Source of the DNA: Candidatus Coatesiibacteriota bacterium
GTDB taxonomy: Bacteria; RBG-13-66-14
Direction of reading: 5' to 3'
Assembly: GCA_014728185.1 (NCBI GenBank)
Contig: WJMB01000138.1
Location: 1 to 34,353 of the forward strand
DNA length: 34,353 bases
In this document: piece after piece, positions 32,497-34,353 of the stretch
Layout of the letters: each line of letters begins with the position of its first letter
Numbering within the stretch: the first letter of the stretch is position 1
Program-made: the position numbers and the translations under genes
The notes under the pieces: model-generated
The model's database searches: none
Told to the model about the DNA's origin: nothing
What the model saw: only the letters and a program-made list of their open reading frames with translations

Positions 32497-32522
32497 CACT
32501 CAAAGCGTGGACGCCTTGCCCG

Positions 32523-33380
32523 CTAGGCTTTCCTCCGGCGGCGCAGGCGGCGGATCAGCAGGAAGATTCCCAGCCCCAAGCCGCAAACGGGCACCCCGAC
32601 CACCAAGACGATGATCAGCACCCGCAGCACGTGGAGCAGGATGATGTAGCCCCGGGTGAAGCCTGTGCCGGTGAGCCGGGCCGCCGGATCGGCGATCAGC
32701 CCCTCCTCGGCGGTCAGGGTCAGGTAGACCGGGGTGACGCCGGAGGCGCCGTCCAGGCTCGGGTATTGAGCCAGCAGGGCTGCCTCTTCGTTTTCGATGG
32801 TCAGCAGGCGGTAGCGCAGCTCGGCGGCTTCGGCGCTTCCGGCCTCCTCGAGCTGGCGTTCCAGGGCGGCTCGCTGGGCCCGCAGGTCTCGCAGCTCGGT
32901 AGCGGCCGTGTGGTACTCGTTGCTGACGTCGACGGTGTAGCGCTCCTCGCGCAGCACCTCGCCCAGGGCCCCCAGGCGACGCACCAGGCGGTCGCGTTCT
33001 GAGACGTTAACCAGTTGCAGCAGCCAGCCGGCGGCGGGTTCGTCGGTGGGCCGCAGGTAGGAAAGGCGGGCCAGGTAGCCGTCATGGTCGTCCAACAGCT
33101 CCCGGATGCTCTCCAGCGTCCCGCTAAAATCCTCGACCTGGAGAACGAGGCTGGTGGTCACCCGGAGCATCCGCGGCCGAGTGACGGTGTCGTAGCCCGT
33201 GCCGTCGGGTCGGGGCAAGGTCAGGGTGACCTCGTCGCCGGCGGGCTCGACGGCGGGGACGACGGCGTAGTCCTCGAGATGCTCCTCGAGGGCCGGCCCC
33301 TCGTAGGAGGTGCTCTCGCAGCCGGAGAGGATCAGCGCTGCGGCCAGGACCGCAGCGAAGGCGGCGGTTGCTCGGCGCAT
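32523..33380 (-). CDS. DUF4349-like lipoprotein
   Basis: A 285-residue envelope protein of unknown function. Residues ~5-22 form a lipoprotein signal with the lipobox LILSGC. A DUF4349-like body follows (SLVLQVEDFSGTLESIRELL, DHDGYLARLSYL), then a coiled coil (LRDLRAQRAALERQLEEA), the conserved PVYLTLTAEEG, and a C-terminal membrane helix (VLRVLIIVLVVGVPVCGLGL) ending in arginines. The start is the ATG at 33380, overlapping the upstream stop as TGATG with GGAAGG 7 nt before it; the track uses the GTG one codon earlier. It is the last gene of a tandem trio. Confidence 0.72.
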   Translation of the reverse strand: MRRATAAFAAVLAAALILSGCESTSYEGPALEEHLEDYAVVPAVEPAGDEVTLTLPRPDGTGYDTVTRPRMLRVTTSLVLQVEDFSGTLESIRELLDDHDGYLARLSYLRPTDEPAAGWLLQLVNVSERDRLVRRLGALGEVLREERYTVDVSNEYHTAATELRDLRAQRAALERQLEEAGSAEAAELRYRLLTIENEEAALLAQYPSLDGASGVTPVYLTLTAEEGLIADPAARLTGTGFTRGYIILLHVLRVLIIVLVVGVPVCGLGLGIFLLIRRLRRRRKA

Positions 33381-34045
33381 CACTCCCCCTTCCGCTCGCG
33401 CAGCCGCCCGATGCGCAGCCCGACGAAGAAGGCCAGGATGACGATCACCAGGGCCGGCACGATTGTGGTGAAGATGAAGCTGGCCGCCGGGCCGAAGGCC
33501 GGATCGGGTCGGGGGGTCAGGACCAGCTCGAGGCTGTGGCGCTCGGTGGCTTCGCTCAGCTCGTCGAGGCGTCGCCGGGTGTCCTCGAGCTCGCCCTCCA
33601 GTGTGCTGAGCTGACGCTGGCGGCGGATGCGCTCATCGGCGGAGAGGCCGGTCTGCTCCACGGCCACACTCGCGGAGGCGACGCGTTCCTCCAGGCGCTC
33701 GACCTGTGCGTTCAGTTCTGCGAGCAGATCACCGACGACGTCCAGGCGCGAGGTCTCGCTCTCGACAAGGCCCAGACCGCGCAGCTCGGTCACGGTGCGT
33801 CGGGAGGTCTCGGCGGGCAGGCGGTATTCCAGATAGGCGACGCGACCGTCCGCCGACTCCTCGACCTCACGGGAGACCAGCAGGGCATCGCGCTCGGCCA
33901 GCAGGGTCTCGACGCTGGTCAATCCGGCATCGAAGTCATCGAGGGCCAGAACCAGCTCGACCTCGTAGACCCGGGGAGCGGCCCGGGACAGCGGAACCAG
34001 AGCGACCAGGGCCAGCGTCGTCAGGATCGGGATTGCGCGGCGCAC
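33380..34045 (-). CDS. DUF4349-like membrane-anchored protein
   Basis: A 221-residue paralogue-like neighbour. It has a signal peptide (IPILTTLALVALVPLSRA), a domain with DDFDAGLTSVETLLAERDAL, a coiled coil at about 100-155 (LLAELNAQVERLEERVAS, LEGELEDTRRRLDEL), the conserved HSLELVLTPRPDP, and a C-terminal helix (FTTIVPALVIVILAFFVGL) followed by basic residues. It lacks the lipobox cysteine seen in the downstream gene. The GTG start is 2 nt after the upstream stop, and its own stop overlaps the next start, so the genes are one transcription unit. Confidence 0.7.
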   Translation of the reverse strand: MRRAIPILTTLALVALVPLSRAAPRVYEVELVLALDDFDAGLTSVETLLAERDALLVSREVEESADGRVAYLEYRLPAETSRRTVTELRGLGLVESETSRLDVVGDLLAELNAQVERLEERVASASVAVEQTGLSADERIRRQRQLSTLEGELEDTRRRLDELSEATERHSLELVLTPRPDPAFGPAASFIFTTIVPALVIVILAFFVGLRIGRLRERKGE

Positions 34046-34047
34046 GA

Positions 34048-34353
34048 TTACTCACCGCCCCGGCGCAGCAACCGGACGATCCAGCGGGCCAACAGGAAGG
34101 TCGGAACACCGAGCACGGCCAGGGCCAGAACCACGCCGATGATTACCACGAAGACGCGCAGGATGTTGACGATGGCGATGTAGGCCATCTCGAAACCGTC
34201 GGCGATGACCCGGTCACCGCGGAAGGTCGTCCCGGGCTCGTCCTCGGTCAGCGTGATGCGGATCTTGGGCAGAGTGACCAGGTCGTCGAAGTTCTTCAGC
34301 CGACCCTCGGCCTCGGAGAGGCTATAGTCCATCTCGTTGAGGCGTCGGTCGAG
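34048..34353 (-). CDS. DUF4349-like protein, 3' part (cut by window end)
   Basis: The reading frame stays open from the window edge (LDRRLNE precedes the track's first Met), so only the C-terminal ~101 residues are visible. They show the end of a coiled coil (LSEAEGRLKNFDDLVTLPKI), RITLTEDEPG as in the two neighbours, and a C-terminal membrane helix (ILRVFVVIIGVVLALAVLGV) with a basic tail. It is the first visible member of the three-gene unit. Confidence 0.68.
   Translation of the reverse strand, partial: LDRRLNEMDYSLSEAEGRLKNFDDLVTLPKIRITLTEDEPGTTFRGDRVIADGFEMAYIAIVNILRVFVVIIGVVLALAVLGVPTFLLARWIVRLLRRGGE

Overview
This window looks like the chromosome of a GC-rich, Gram-negative, uncultured bacterium of the FCB superphylum or a nearby candidate phylum; I cannot name the lineage from sequence alone. 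The clues are a TonB-dependent receptor and an outer-membrane barrel protein (two membranes), a 30-residue AURKAIP1/COX24-type basic protein typical of FCB-like genomes, a GatD-type amidotransferase subunit otherwise known mainly from archaea, and a choice-of-anchor-J-like secreted protein. Genes use the standard code, with TGA, TAA and TAG stops. No tRNA, rRNA, CRISPR array or transposase gene was found.

Layout. 1-2700: an acyl-CoA dehydratase activase-related protein and its BadF/BcrA-type ATPase partner. 2700-4450: an HU-family protein and the AURKAIP1/COX24 small basic protein, each with a promoter and terminator. 6019-10705 (minus): thiE, then a ZapB-like coiled-coil gene translationally coupled to a TonB-dependent receptor. 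11453-20101 (minus): the translation cluster, in order of transcription a small membrane protein, thrS, infC, rpmI, rplT, pheS and pheT, with two good sigma70-type promoters and several terminator or attenuator hairpins. 20343-24350 (plus): a peptidase-M1-like protein with a C-terminal outer-membrane barrel, and an orphan MacB/FtsX-type permease. 24800-29131 (minus): a TPR plus alpha/beta-hydrolase esterase, an isoprenylcysteine methyltransferase-like membrane protein, and gatD. 30240-30905 (plus): a secreted protein gene interrupted by one in-frame TGA. 31119-31583 (minus): iscU. 32523-34353 (minus): three tandem DUF4349-like membrane-anchored proteins, the first running off the window end.

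The most unusual part is the intergenic DNA. The genes are separated by long (0.3-1.6 kb) AT-richer stretches, and much of this is made of three families of 320-370 bp dispersed repeats (called A, B and C here). They carry imperfect terminal inverted repeats beginning GGSATC or GGGATTATCAC, have no convincing coding content, and lie in both orientations, often nested. One B copy is flanked by a perfect 8-bp direct repeat (AAGTAAAA); one A copy by a 7/8 match (AATTGCAT/AACTGCAT); two others by 6/8 matches. They therefore look like non-autonomous transposable elements (MITE-like) with 8-bp target duplications, possibly with conserved RNA structure. They push pheS and pheT about 1 kb apart. A fourth small family (D) consists of about 80-bp inverted repeats with 20-21 bp arms. 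All alignments were done by eye.
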